Source of the DNA: Marinobacter nitratireducens
Lineage (GTDB): Bacteria > Pseudomonadota > Gammaproteobacteria > Pseudomonadales > Oleiphilaceae
Direction: 5' to 3'
NCBI RefSeq assembly: GCF_000708045.1
Contig: NZ_ANIE01000006.1
Coordinates: 1-64,000, forward strand
DNA length: 64,000 bases
A program made the translations under genes and the position numbers. The notes under the pieces were generated by a model that did no database searches, was not told the DNA's origin, and saw only the letters and a list, made by a program, of their open reading frames with translations. Below are positions 42,399 to 50,320 of the stretch, piece after piece (positions within the stretch are counted from its first letter, which is position 1; every line of letters begins with the position of its first letter).

Positions 42399-42620
42399 TC
42401 AATTCCGGCTCACTCCAAGACGGTACAGGTACTCATGCAGTTCCGCCTCACTGATATTCACATATTCGACCACCCGTCCGTAGAGCATGACCGTCGGCAC
42501 GTTACGCCCATTCAGTTCTTTCTGAGCCTCATTAAGAACGTGGAGAATGATCCGCTCCGTCCTGGTCAGGCCGTCGCGGACATCAGGAATGGTCTCAAGT
42601 ATCGGGTCGTAATGGTCCAT
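42399..42620 (-). CDS. small conserved-looking hypothetical protein
   Basis: The 73-residue product is soluble and has a regular helical pattern (DGLTRTERIILHVLNEAQKE) ending in SEAELHEYLYRLGVSRN. It resembles a short winged-helix or DNA-binding segment but is too short to assign. It lies ten bases from the convergent mtfA stop. No distinct ribosome binding site is visible. Confidence 0.5.
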   Translation of the reverse strand: MDHYDPILETIPDVRDGLTRTERIILHVLNEAQKELNGRNVPTVMLYGRVVEYVNISEAELHEYLYRLGVSRN

Positions 42621-42709
42621 ATCTCGTCGCTACCGGGTTTCTTTCGCCCTGAAGCTTGCTAAATTACTCAGGCTCACGGGCATTCGCGCACAAGGAGGGC
42701 ACTCACACT

Positions 42710-44401
42710 GTGGCAGAAAAACAAAAAAACCGGAAATCCGGCATCGGCGTAATCATCTTCGGGCTGCTCTTTGCCCTGCCTGGACTGGGAATTCTCATCG
42801 TCGGCCCCCTCTTCACCTTCTACGAGCACGCCGCCAGTGCCGATTGGATCCGGGTGCCCGCCATTCTGGATAGCGTGAGCCTGCAGACCAGCTCCAGTGA
42901 CGATTCCGACACCTACTCCATCAACGCCAGCTACCGGTACGACTATCGCGGAAAAACCTATTACGGCTCTCGAGTCAACTACGACTGGGGCAGCGATAAC
43001 ATTGGCGACTTTCACCACGCCATGATCCGTCGGCTTAAACAGGCCAAGGCACGGGGCCAGGTCAGCGCCTGGGTGAACCCGAGCGCACCTGCCGAAAGTT
43101 ATCTGGTGCGGGAGATTCGTTGGGAGAAAATCCTGTTCACGGCCATTTTCGGCGCCGTATTCAGCGCCGCAGGACTGCTCGTTATCTTCCTGGGGACCCG
43201 GAAGACGCGTTCCGCTGCCGACATCCGGACCTCCGATTCCATTCATTCCTCCGAAAAGCACGGGTTCTGGGTATTCGCCTTCATGGCTTTTATGTTCATC
43301 GGCATCAGTGTGCCGGTACTGCTTGCAATCCCGAAGGAGCTGAACGACGGCAACTGGCCGATACTCGCCGTGCTTCTGTTTCCTCTCGTCGGTCTATGGC
43401 TTGCCAGGATGGCCTGGGTGTCTCGCAGAAACTGGCGCTACTACGGCCCAACGCCGCTGCAACTGGACCCGGCCCCGGGGCAGGTCGGCGGGGACATTGC
43501 CGGCCGGATCCGACTGGCGCGACAAACGACGGATGGTAACTGGCTGATCACCCTGCAATGCGTCCGGGTACGCATCAGTAAAGGCAAAAACAGCAGCCGC
43601 CGGGAATCGGTCATCTGGCAGAGCGAGCAGGTTCCAGAAGTGATCAACGAGCACCCGGGCTCATCCATCGTCTTCAAGTTTGAGCCGCCTGAAAATCTCC
43701 CTGAAACCGACGACGAGGGCCGAGATCAGGTCACCTGGCGTATCTTGCTCGCAGGGCCTACCGAGCCCTTCCCACTGGAGCGCACGTTCGATATTCCGGT
43801 GCTCAAAGGGACAGAACGCTCCGCCATCACGATGAGTGAAGCTCACGTTGAACACCATGAGCGAGTCGGCAAGGTTCAGGCGCTGACCGAAGCAGCCGAA
43901 CAGATCGATGTTCAGATGGCCCCTCAAGGCCTGATCGTGACCAGTCGGATTGGCCGCAACCTGACAATGAAGCTGATGGTTATTCTGTTCGGCATCATCT
44001 TCGGCGGTGCAAGCGTCTGGCTTGCCTATGCCGCGGCCACCGAAGGCGTCATGCTGTACCTGATGGCGTTTGTGTTCGGATTGTTTGGCTTTCCCATGTT
44101 CCTCGGCGGGTTGTTCATGGCAGGACGCAGCATGAAAACCCGAATCTCGGCCAATCGGGTCGAATCCGTTCGTTACTGGTGCGGCATTGCGCTGTGGAAG
44201 CGAACCGGCATGCTGGTTAACCCGGGCCAGGTCGAACTCGTCGACGGCGGAAAAATGACCTACGGCAATCGCACCATCGAATATTTTTCCGTTGCATTCC
44301 GGGACGGCAACAAACGAATCCGCCTGGCGGAGGGCCTGGCCGGACGTCCGGTGGCTGAAGCTTTCCGGGACAACCTGATCAAACTCCTTGGTCTACACTG
44401 A
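42710..44401 (+). CDS. DUF3592 multi-domain membrane protein
   Basis: I start at GTG 42710 after CAAGGAGGGC, giving 563 residues; the earlier ATG at 42656 has no such site. The protein has about six membrane helices: GVIIFGLLFALPGLGILIVG near the start, then a DUF3592 domain in which YRYDYRGKTYYGSRV is characteristic, followed by two helices, a soluble beta-rich domain of ~200 residues, two more helices and a C-terminal soluble domain. DUF3592 proteins have no agreed function. The soluble part between helices is unusually long for the family. Confidence 0.8.
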   Translation: MAEKQKNRKSGIGVIIFGLLFALPGLGILIVGPLFTFYEHAASADWIRVPAILDSVSLQTSSSDDSDTYSINASYRYDYRGKTYYGSRVNYDWGSDNIGDFHHAMIRRLKQAKARGQVSAWVNPSAPAESYLVREIRWEKILFTAIFGAVFSAAGLLVIFLGTRKTRSAADIRTSDSIHSSEKHGFWVFAFMAFMFIGISVPVLLAIPKELNDGNWPILAVLLFPLVGLWLARMAWVSRRNWRYYGPTPLQLDPAPGQVGGDIAGRIRLARQTTDGNWLITLQCVRVRISKGKNSSRRESVIWQSEQVPEVINEHPGSSIVFKFEPPENLPETDDEGRDQVTWRILLAGPTEPFPLERTFDIPVLKGTERSAITMSEAHVEHHERVGKVQALTEAAEQIDVQMAPQGLIVTSRIGRNLTMKLMVILFGIIFGGASVWLAYAAATEGVMLYLMAFVFGLFGFPMFLGGLFMAGRSMKTRISANRVESVRYWCGIALWKRTGMLVNPGQVELVDGGKMTYGNRTIEYFSVAFRDGNKRIRLAEGLAGRPVAEAFRDNLIKLLGLH

Positions 44402-44447
44402 TAGGCAAACCCTGCGATGAATGGTTCGCAAGACAAGGAGATCCACT

Positions 44448-44867
44448 ATGTATCACAAGATACTCGTGCCCGTTGACCTGTCTCACACCGATAAGTTGGC
44501 CAAAGCACTGAACACGGCCATAGACATTGCCAAGCACTACCAGGCAAAGCTTTGTTACGTGGCCATCACCAACACGACCCCCGGAGCCGCCGCGCACACG
44601 CCGGAGGAACTGGCGGAGAAGATGAAAGAATTTGCCGAAGAGCAGGGCCAAGCCCACGGCATAAAAACCGAGAGCCTGGTCATTACCACACCGGACACCG
44701 CGATCGAACTGGACGACCGTGTGCTGGATGCCATCAAAGACACCGGGGCCGATCTGATCGTCATGGCCTCCCACACACCCGGACCGGGAGATAAACTCCA
44801 CATCCTGCACTCTAATGGTGCAAACATTGTCAGGCACAGTGATATTTCGGTTTTTGTCGTTCGTTAA
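44448..44867 (+). CDS. universal stress protein (UspA family)
   Basis: ATG 44448 after AAGGAGATCCACT gives 139 residues. It has the Usp fold: YHKILVPVDLSHTDKLAKAL at the start and a C-terminal DLIVMASHTPGPGDKLHIL followed by GANIVRHSDISVFVV. The ATP-binding loop Gx2Gx9GS/T is only partly matched, so nucleotide binding is uncertain. These proteins increase under starvation or osmotic stress. It lies just upstream of the osmolyte genes, but is separated by a 223-base structured region. Confidence 0.88.
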   Translation: MYHKILVPVDLSHTDKLAKALNTAIDIAKHYQAKLCYVAITNTTPGAAAHTPEELAEKMKEFAEEQGQAHGIKTESLVITTPDTAIELDDRVLDAIKDTGADLIVMASHTPGPGDKLHILHSNGANIVRHSDISVFVVR

Positions 44868-45090
44868 ACCCTGTTCCATCAGGCATGCTATACCACTGTT
44901 TTGATGGCATTATTTAGCTGAAACAGGCTTAGCACGCCGACCATCGGCCAATAGTCGGTACGATACCTGCAAGACTCCCGTCAGGAGTCCTCTGGTTCAG
45001 CAAAGCATTGCAGGTACTGAGAGACTCTCTTGCCAATGCGATGTTTTGCTGAGCTCCTGGACAGACTGTTAACTGACACAGGAGTCCAAG
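44868..45090 (+). promoter_or_regulatory. structured leader of ggpPS with competing stems
   Basis: The 223-base gap contains no gene but several perfect stems. TACCTGCAA (44964-44972) pairs with TTGCAGGTA (45008-45016), enclosing GACTCC (44973-44978)/GGAGTC (44984-44989). An alternative stem pairs CAGCAAAGCATTG (44998-45010) with CAATGC...TTGCTG (45034-45051); it shares bases 45008-45010 with the first, so the two exclude each other. CTCCTG (45054-45059) pairs with CAGGAG (45079-45084), the ribosome binding site. CAGGAGTCC occurs both in the first hairpin (44982-44990) and at the ribosome binding site, so GACTCC could pair with either. The layout suggests a leader RNA that controls translation. 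Confidence 0.6.
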
Positions 45091-47364
45091 ATGCTATTGG
45101 CCACCGATCTGGACGGCACCTTCCTCGCCGGTAACCCGGACCACCGCCTCAAACTCTACCAACTGATCTCTGCCCACCCCGAGATTGACCTGGTCTTTGT
45201 GACCGGTCGCGGTCTCGAATCGGTGCTTCCACTGCTCTCGGATCCCACCATTCCGCAACCGGACTACATCATCTGCGACGTTGGCTGCACCGTGGTGCAC
45301 GGCGATTCTCAGCAGGCGATTCATCCGATCCAGGGCGAAATCGACGAGCTCTGGCCAGGCCAGCAGACAGTGGAAGATGCCATTTCATCCTTTGCAGGAT
45401 TGCAACGTCAGGAAGTCCCCCAGGAACGGCGGGTATCCTATTTTTGCGATGGCGAATTCGTCAGCGATCAACTGCGCTCCGCGGCCGAGTCCCTGTCATG
45501 CGAGGTTCTGTTCTCGGCTGGCAAGTATCTGGACATTTTGCCGAAAGGCGTGAACAAGGGCAGCACCCTCACCCGTCTGGTGGAACATCTGGGCGTGGAT
45601 CCGGAAACCGTATTGGTGGCCGGTGACACGCTGAACGACTTGTCCATGTATCAACAGGTATTCAAAGGCGTATGCGTTGGTGCTTCCGAGAGTGGCTTAT
45701 TGGAAGCCACCGAGCATCAGGCCAGGGTTTATCATGCCGAGGCACCCGGCTGTGGCGGCATACTCGAAGCGTTTGAACACTTCGGGTACCTGGGCCATGC
45801 CGGCATTGAAGCCGAGATTCCCGATGCCATGAATTCGGGCAAATCCGACCTGGTCATTGTGTATCACCGCCTGCCCTATGAAGAAGTGGTCGAAAACGGT
45901 GAGTTGATCCGCCGCCGTCCGAAATCTCCGAATGGCATCATCCCCACGCTGCTAAGTTTCTTCGCCGACGGTAAAGCCGGTTCCTGGGTGGCCTGGTCCA
46001 TCGACGATCCGGAGCTGGGACCATTCCAGACCCACACGGAGGTAGATACCCGCCGGTATGAGAAGCTGGTAGCCGCCCGGGTCCCACTGACCAAGGAAGA
46101 CGTTGAGATCTTCTACAAACGCTTCTCCAAGGAAGCCTTCTGGCCGACTCTGCATACCTTCTGGGAGAGGGCAACGTTCCGGGACGATCACTGGCAGGTG
46201 TTCCTCAAGGTCAACAAGCTGTTTGCGGAACGGACCGCAGCGGAAGCAGCGGAGAATGCCGTGGTGTGGATCCACGACTACAACCTCTGGATGGTGCCCG
46301 CGTATCTCCGGGAGCTGCGCCCGGACGTTACCATCGCCTTCTTCCACCACACCTACTTTCCATCGGCCGACGTGTTCAATGTGCTGCCCTGGCGCCGGGA
46401 AATCATTGGCAGCCTGTTGCAGTGTGACCACATCGGTTTCCACATTCCCAAACAGGCTGAAAACTTTGTGGACGTCGCCCGAGGCGTCACGCCGCTGGAA
46501 GTCACTCAGAGGGCCGGATGTGCCCCCCGTTTCCTGACCTATGGCTGCGCGGTCGGGCTCGATGAGATGAGCACCGAAATCAAAGTGAATGAACGCCGGA
46601 TCGGACTGGGCGCTCACCCTGTCGGGCTGGACCTGAACCGGGTACGCAATGCCCTGAACGATTCGGATGTTCAGGCCAGAATGGAAGCGCTGCGAGAGGA
46701 GCTGGAGGACGTCCGCCTGATTCTCTCGGTGGAGCGCCTGGACTTCACCAAGGGCATTATTGAAAAACTCCACGCCTACGAGCGCATGCTCAACGAACAT
46801 CCGGAGCTGGAAACCAAGGTCACCCTGATGATGGTGTGCGTACCGGCCGCCAAGGGCATGACAATCTATGAGGAATTGCTATCGCAGATCGAACAGACTG
46901 TCGGCCGGATCAACGGCCAGTTCGCGCGGGTCGGCTGGACGCCGGTGCAGTTCTTCTTCCGCGCCCTGCCCTTCGAGGAACTGGTGGCTTACTACACCAT
47001 GGCCGATGTGATGTGGATTACCCCCCTGCGAGACGGCCTGAACCTGGTCGCGAAGGAGTACATCGCCACCCAGGGACTTACTCAGGGCAGCGGGGTACTG
47101 GTGCTGTCCGAGTTTGCCGGTGCTGCCGCAGAGCTTCGGGGTGCTATTCTTGCCAACCCTCACCACCCGCAAGATCTCGCCGACACCTGTTACTACGCCC
47201 TGGCCATGAGCCGAAGTGAAGCCAGAAACCGGCTGACCGAAGCCTTTGAAGCCGTATGTCGTTACGACATCGGGTATTGGGGCCAAGAATTCATAGACTC
47301 CGTGGAAGAGCGCCGGGCAAGCAAGCTTAAAAAAATTGTAGACATCGGCCAGAGCGCGGCCTGA
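45091..47364 (+). CDS. ggpPS: bifunctional glucosylglycerol-phosphate synthase/phosphatase
   Basis: The 757-residue protein fuses two enzymes. Residues 1-~240 form a HAD phosphatase (LLATDLDGTFLAG, FVTGRG and VAGDTLNDLSMY). Residues ~250-740 form a GT20 glycosyltransferase of the trehalose-6-phosphate-synthase fold (VWIHDYNLWMVPAYLREL, AFFHHTYFPSADVF, SVERLDFTKGI, PLRDGLNLVAKEYI). The phosphatase is N-terminal, as in GgpPS proteins from halotolerant bacteria, which make glucosylglycerol 3-phosphate from ADP-glucose and glycerol 3-phosphate and then remove the phosphate. The product, 2-O-alpha-glucosylglycerol, is a compatible solute against salt. The next gene probably degrades it. Confidence 0.9.
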   Translation: MLLATDLDGTFLAGNPDHRLKLYQLISAHPEIDLVFVTGRGLESVLPLLSDPTIPQPDYIICDVGCTVVHGDSQQAIHPIQGEIDELWPGQQTVEDAISSFAGLQRQEVPQERRVSYFCDGEFVSDQLRSAAESLSCEVLFSAGKYLDILPKGVNKGSTLTRLVEHLGVDPETVLVAGDTLNDLSMYQQVFKGVCVGASESGLLEATEHQARVYHAEAPGCGGILEAFEHFGYLGHAGIEAEIPDAMNSGKSDLVIVYHRLPYEEVVENGELIRRRPKSPNGIIPTLLSFFADGKAGSWVAWSIDDPELGPFQTHTEVDTRRYEKLVAARVPLTKEDVEIFYKRFSKEAFWPTLHTFWERATFRDDHWQVFLKVNKLFAERTAAEAAENAVVWIHDYNLWMVPAYLRELRPDVTIAFFHHTYFPSADVFNVLPWRREIIGSLLQCDHIGFHIPKQAENFVDVARGVTPLEVTQRAGCAPRFLTYGCAVGLDEMSTEIKVNERRIGLGAHPVGLDLNRVRNALNDSDVQARMEALREELEDVRLILSVERLDFTKGIIEKLHAYERMLNEHPELETKVTLMMVCVPAAKGMTIYEELLSQIEQTVGRINGQFARVGWTPVQFFFRALPFEELVAYYTMADVMWITPLRDGLNLVAKEYIATQGLTQGSGVLVLSEFAGAAAELRGAILANPHHPQDLADTCYYALAMSRSEARNRLTEAFEAVCRYDIGYWGQEFIDSVEERRASKLKKIVDIGQSAA

Positions 47365-47440
47365 CGAACTGAGCCCCACCACTATCGCCCAGGGGCTCCG
47401 CCACGGAGCCCCCATTCTTTTCCAGACCAGGAGCCTCACC

Positions 47441-48883
47441 ATGCTGCTAATAAACGCTGTGCAGCTTATCTGTTACCCGGATCGAATCGGCAACAACCTG
47501 AACGATCTTCACACCGTCGTAGAGAAACACCTTTCTGATGCCATTGGTGGTCTTCACATCCTGCCATTTTTCCCCTCAAATGCAGACGGCGGCTTTTCCC
47601 CCCTCACCCATAAAGAGGTGGATCCGGCCTTCGGAACCTGGGACGACATCGAAGCCTTTACCCAGAAATACGATCTGTGCGTTGACCTGACGGTGAACCA
47701 TATTTCCGACGAGTCCGAGGAATTCCAGGACTTCATCGCCAAAGGGCTCGACTCGGAATACGCAGATCTCTTTGTCCATGTCGACAAGTTCGGTGAGATT
47801 TCCCCGGACGACATGGCCAAGATCCATATCCGCAAGGAAAAAGAGCCGTTCCGGGAAGTCACCCTGGCAGACGGTACTCAAACCCGCGTGTGGTGCACCT
47901 TCACCGAGCAGCAGATCGACCTGAATTACGACGGCGACCTCGCCTACCAGCTGATGGAGAGCTACATCGGCTTTCTCACCTCCAAGGGCGTAAACCTGCT
48001 GCGCCTGGACGCCTTCGGCTACACCACCAAACGCATCGGTACCAGCTGCTTCCTGGTGGAACCCGAGGTTTACCGCATTCTGGACTGGATCAACGAAGTC
48101 GCCCTGAAGCATGGTGCCGAGTGCCTTCCGGAGGTTCATGATCACACCAGTTACCAGTACGCCATCAGCCGCCGCAACATGCATCCCTACGGCTTCGCCC
48201 TGCCGCCACTGCTGCTCTACTCGCTGTTGGATGCCAACAGCGTGTACCTGAAAAACTGGCTGCGCATGTGCCCACGCAACATGGTGACCGTGCTCGACAC
48301 CCACGACGGCATCTGCATCCCGGACGTGGAGGGTGTGCTCCCGGATGACAAGATCAAAGTGCTGATCGACAACATCGATGCCCGCAGTGCCGACCCGATC
48401 ATGCGCCGCTCCGCCGCCAACATCCACAGCGTGGGCGCCATCTATCAGCTCACCTGTACCTTCTACGACGCCCTGATGCAGAATGACGATGCCTACATTG
48501 CCGCCCGAGCCATCCAGTTCTTCTGCCCAGGCATCCCCCAAGTCTATTACGTGGGTCTCCTCGCCGGTTGCAACGATCAGGAACTGATGGAGAAGACCGG
48601 CGAACTGCGGGATATCAACAGACACTATTACACGCTGGATGAAGTGGATGAGGCGATAGAGAAACCGGTGGTACAGCGACTGCTAGCTCTGATGAAGTTC
48701 CGAACCAACTACCCGGCATTCGACGGTCGATTTGAACTGAACTACTCCAACGACTCCAGCGTCGCCATGGCCTGGCGGCATGGGGAGTACTACTGCCACC
48801 TGTTTGTGGATCTGAACTTCAATACCGTCAAGGTCAGCTATGTGGATGTGGAAAGTGAGGAAACAAAGACGCTGGTTTGCTGA
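47441..48883 (+). CDS. GH13_18 phosphorylase, likely glucosylglycerol phosphorylase
   Basis: The 480-residue protein has the sucrose-phosphorylase (GH13 subfamily 18) architecture, with the nucleophile Asp190 in LLRLDAFGY, the acid/base Glu231 in CLPEVHDH, and the stabilising Asp in LDTHDGI. GH13_18 also contains a glucosylglycerol phosphorylase characterised from Marinobacter adhaerens. Adjacency to ggpPS supports that activity (glucosylglycerol plus phosphate to glucose 1-phosphate and glycerol) over sucrose phosphorolysis, because no sucrose genes are near. This would let the cell recover carbon from its osmolyte after a salt downshift. It starts 76 bases after ggpPS. Confidence 0.88.
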   Translation: MLLINAVQLICYPDRIGNNLNDLHTVVEKHLSDAIGGLHILPFFPSNADGGFSPLTHKEVDPAFGTWDDIEAFTQKYDLCVDLTVNHISDESEEFQDFIAKGLDSEYADLFVHVDKFGEISPDDMAKIHIRKEKEPFREVTLADGTQTRVWCTFTEQQIDLNYDGDLAYQLMESYIGFLTSKGVNLLRLDAFGYTTKRIGTSCFLVEPEVYRILDWINEVALKHGAECLPEVHDHTSYQYAISRRNMHPYGFALPPLLLYSLLDANSVYLKNWLRMCPRNMVTVLDTHDGICIPDVEGVLPDDKIKVLIDNIDARSADPIMRRSAANIHSVGAIYQLTCTFYDALMQNDDAYIAARAIQFFCPGIPQVYYVGLLAGCNDQELMEKTGELRDINRHYYTLDEVDEAIEKPVVQRLLALMKFRTNYPAFDGRFELNYSNDSSVAMAWRHGEYYCHLFVDLNFNTVKVSYVDVESEETKTLVC

Positions 48884-48913
48884 TCGTACCGTTGAGAAGC
48901 ATGCAGCTCAGAC

Positions 48914-49126
48914 TTAATCATCAACTCGAGCTCTGCAACCGCCAGAGTCTGATGCAGGCGTTCCTGAGGCATCAGAGTTTTTCTGGAACTCGCCCTCGCG
49001 TTTACCCATCAGGCGCATGAGGAAACGCCCGATTCGGCGATAGACACGGGAAAACATGGCCGAGCGCAGCCGTGCATTCTCCAACTCGATTTCACGCAGC
49101 TTGGGGTCCGGATTATGAAAAGCCAT
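48914..49126 (-). CDS. small basic/acidic hypothetical protein
   Basis: The 70-residue product has an N-terminal helix with a heptad-like pattern (KLREIELENARLRSAMFSR), a basic amphipathic segment (RRIGRFLMRLMGKRE) and a disordered polar tail. It has no signal peptide and no known family. It lies 12 bases downstream of the HD-domain gene on the same strand, so the two are probably in one transcript. Confidence 0.5.
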   Translation of the reverse strand: MAFHNPDPKLREIELENARLRSAMFSRVYRRIGRFLMRLMGKREGEFQKNSDASGTPASDSGGCRARVDD

Positions 49127-49138
49127 CAGAGCAACGCC

Positions 49139-49699
49139 TCACCACTTCATCATGGGCAATGGATTAAGGGGGTGCTTCAGCAGCCAACGACCTGTTCGAC
49201 GCATCAACATGGCGTGAAAACCGGCGTTCGGGAACGCCTTTTTGAGCTGGCTGATCTCTCCTCTCCCGAGGCCGAATCGCACCACGCCTTTTGAAACATC
49301 AACCAGATCCGCCCGCCGGAACACCTCCACCAACCTGGACTGACCATCCGCTACCGGAGTCAGTTTATGATGCTGGAGGATCATTTGTGAGACCTCTGGC
49401 ACCCAGTCAGCATGGCCATGGGCCTTGAGGTACTCCTCTGCCGGCGGTAGCGACGGCTCGAGGTAATCCAGAGTTCCCGCAGTCCAGAGCCCGATATCAT
49501 GAAAGCACGCGGCTATTTCCAACTTTTTCTGGTCGTCAGAGTTACAGGGTGACAGCATAAGACTGACCGTGGCCATCCGAATCACATGGTTTCGATACCC
49601 CTGAAAATCGCCACCAATCGTCTCCCGCCAAGGTTCGAGAATGCCGTCAATGCGGCTCACATTCGTGTGAAAATCGGGGACAGGCTGCTGTGACACCAT
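49139..49699 (-). CDS. HD-domain protein
   Basis: The 186-residue soluble protein has a compact HD domain: a first histidine in GYRNHVIRMATVSLM, then the HD pair in EIAACFHDIGLW and a later ILQHHKLTP. Such proteins are metal-dependent phosphohydrolases acting on nucleotides or related phosphoesters. The short form here resembles stand-alone HD phosphohydrolases, and no substrate can be assigned. It is followed by a small gene of 70 residues. Confidence 0.83.
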   Translation of the reverse strand: MVSQQPVPDFHTNVSRIDGILEPWRETIGGDFQGYRNHVIRMATVSLMLSPCNSDDQKKLEIAACFHDIGLWTAGTLDYLEPSLPPAEEYLKAHGHADWVPEVSQMILQHHKLTPVADGQSRLVEVFRRADLVDVSKGVVRFGLGRGEISQLKKAFPNAGFHAMLMRRTGRWLLKHPLNPLPMMKW

Positions 49700-49725
49700 C
49701 GGTAACGTACTCAGGCCAAATGTCT

Positions 49726-50226
49726 TTAATTCATTTTACGCTCGGAGTGCTCCATCTTCATTTCTGTCTGTTTCATCGCGCCGTCCAACGTCTCCACCGT
49801 CAGTTCAACACTCAGGCTTTCTGCCCCGTCAAACTGAAGGGTTACGGGAATACGCTCTCCCGGCTTCAGGGCTTCACGCAGCCCCTCGAGCATCAGATGA
49901 TAGCCGTGGGGTTTGAGTTCAATGGTCTCACCAGCAGGGATAGCCAGGCCACCACTGACAGGCTGCATGCGCATCACGCCATCTCGCATGCTGGATTCGT
50001 GGATGGAGATATGGCTTGCACGCGGGCTTTCAGCACTCACCAGGGTAACCGCGTCATTGCCGTTGTTGGTCACGGCCATATAGCCCACGCCCATCGGGGT
50101 TCCCGGTGGCGTTGGCCGGCTCCAGGGGTGCTCTATCTCGATGGAACCGTGGGTATAGTCGTGGGCGAAGGCACTCGGGGAGATCAGCGCCGCTGCAAGC
50201 AGGAGCACGTTAAGGCATTGCTTCAT
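49726..50226 (-). CDS. periplasmic copper chaperone PCu(A)C
   Basis: ATG 50226 after AGGATCCCAG gives 166 residues. The signal peptide is CLNVLLLAAALISPSAFA. The mature domain has the PCuAC copper site: HESSMRDGVMRMQPV and PHGYHLMLEGLR supply the conserved His and Met ligands. A Met/His-rich tail (KQTEMKMEHSERKM) may add copper binding. The family carries Cu(I) in the periplasm for cytochrome oxidase assembly. No cox or Sco gene is adjacent. Confidence 0.9.
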   Translation of the reverse strand: MKQCLNVLLLAAALISPSAFAHDYTHGSIEIEHPWSRPTPPGTPMGVGYMAVTNNGNDAVTLVSAESPRASHISIHESSMRDGVMRMQPVSGGLAIPAGETIELKPHGYHLMLEGLREALKPGERIPVTLQFDGAESLSVELTVETLDGAMKQTEMKMEHSERKMN

Positions 50227-50320
50227 CTGGGATCCTTTCGGCTGACGTGTTGGCAAACAGCATAGAAAGCTTTGATTCAGCTGCCAAGCCGCGAGTTGCG
50301 GCTAATGGTCGCAGGCTCGC

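Noticed and set aside
47576..48625. 349-codon open frame antisense to the GH13_18 phosphorylase
   Set aside because: The sense frame has complete catalytic residues; the antisense one has no recognisable features.
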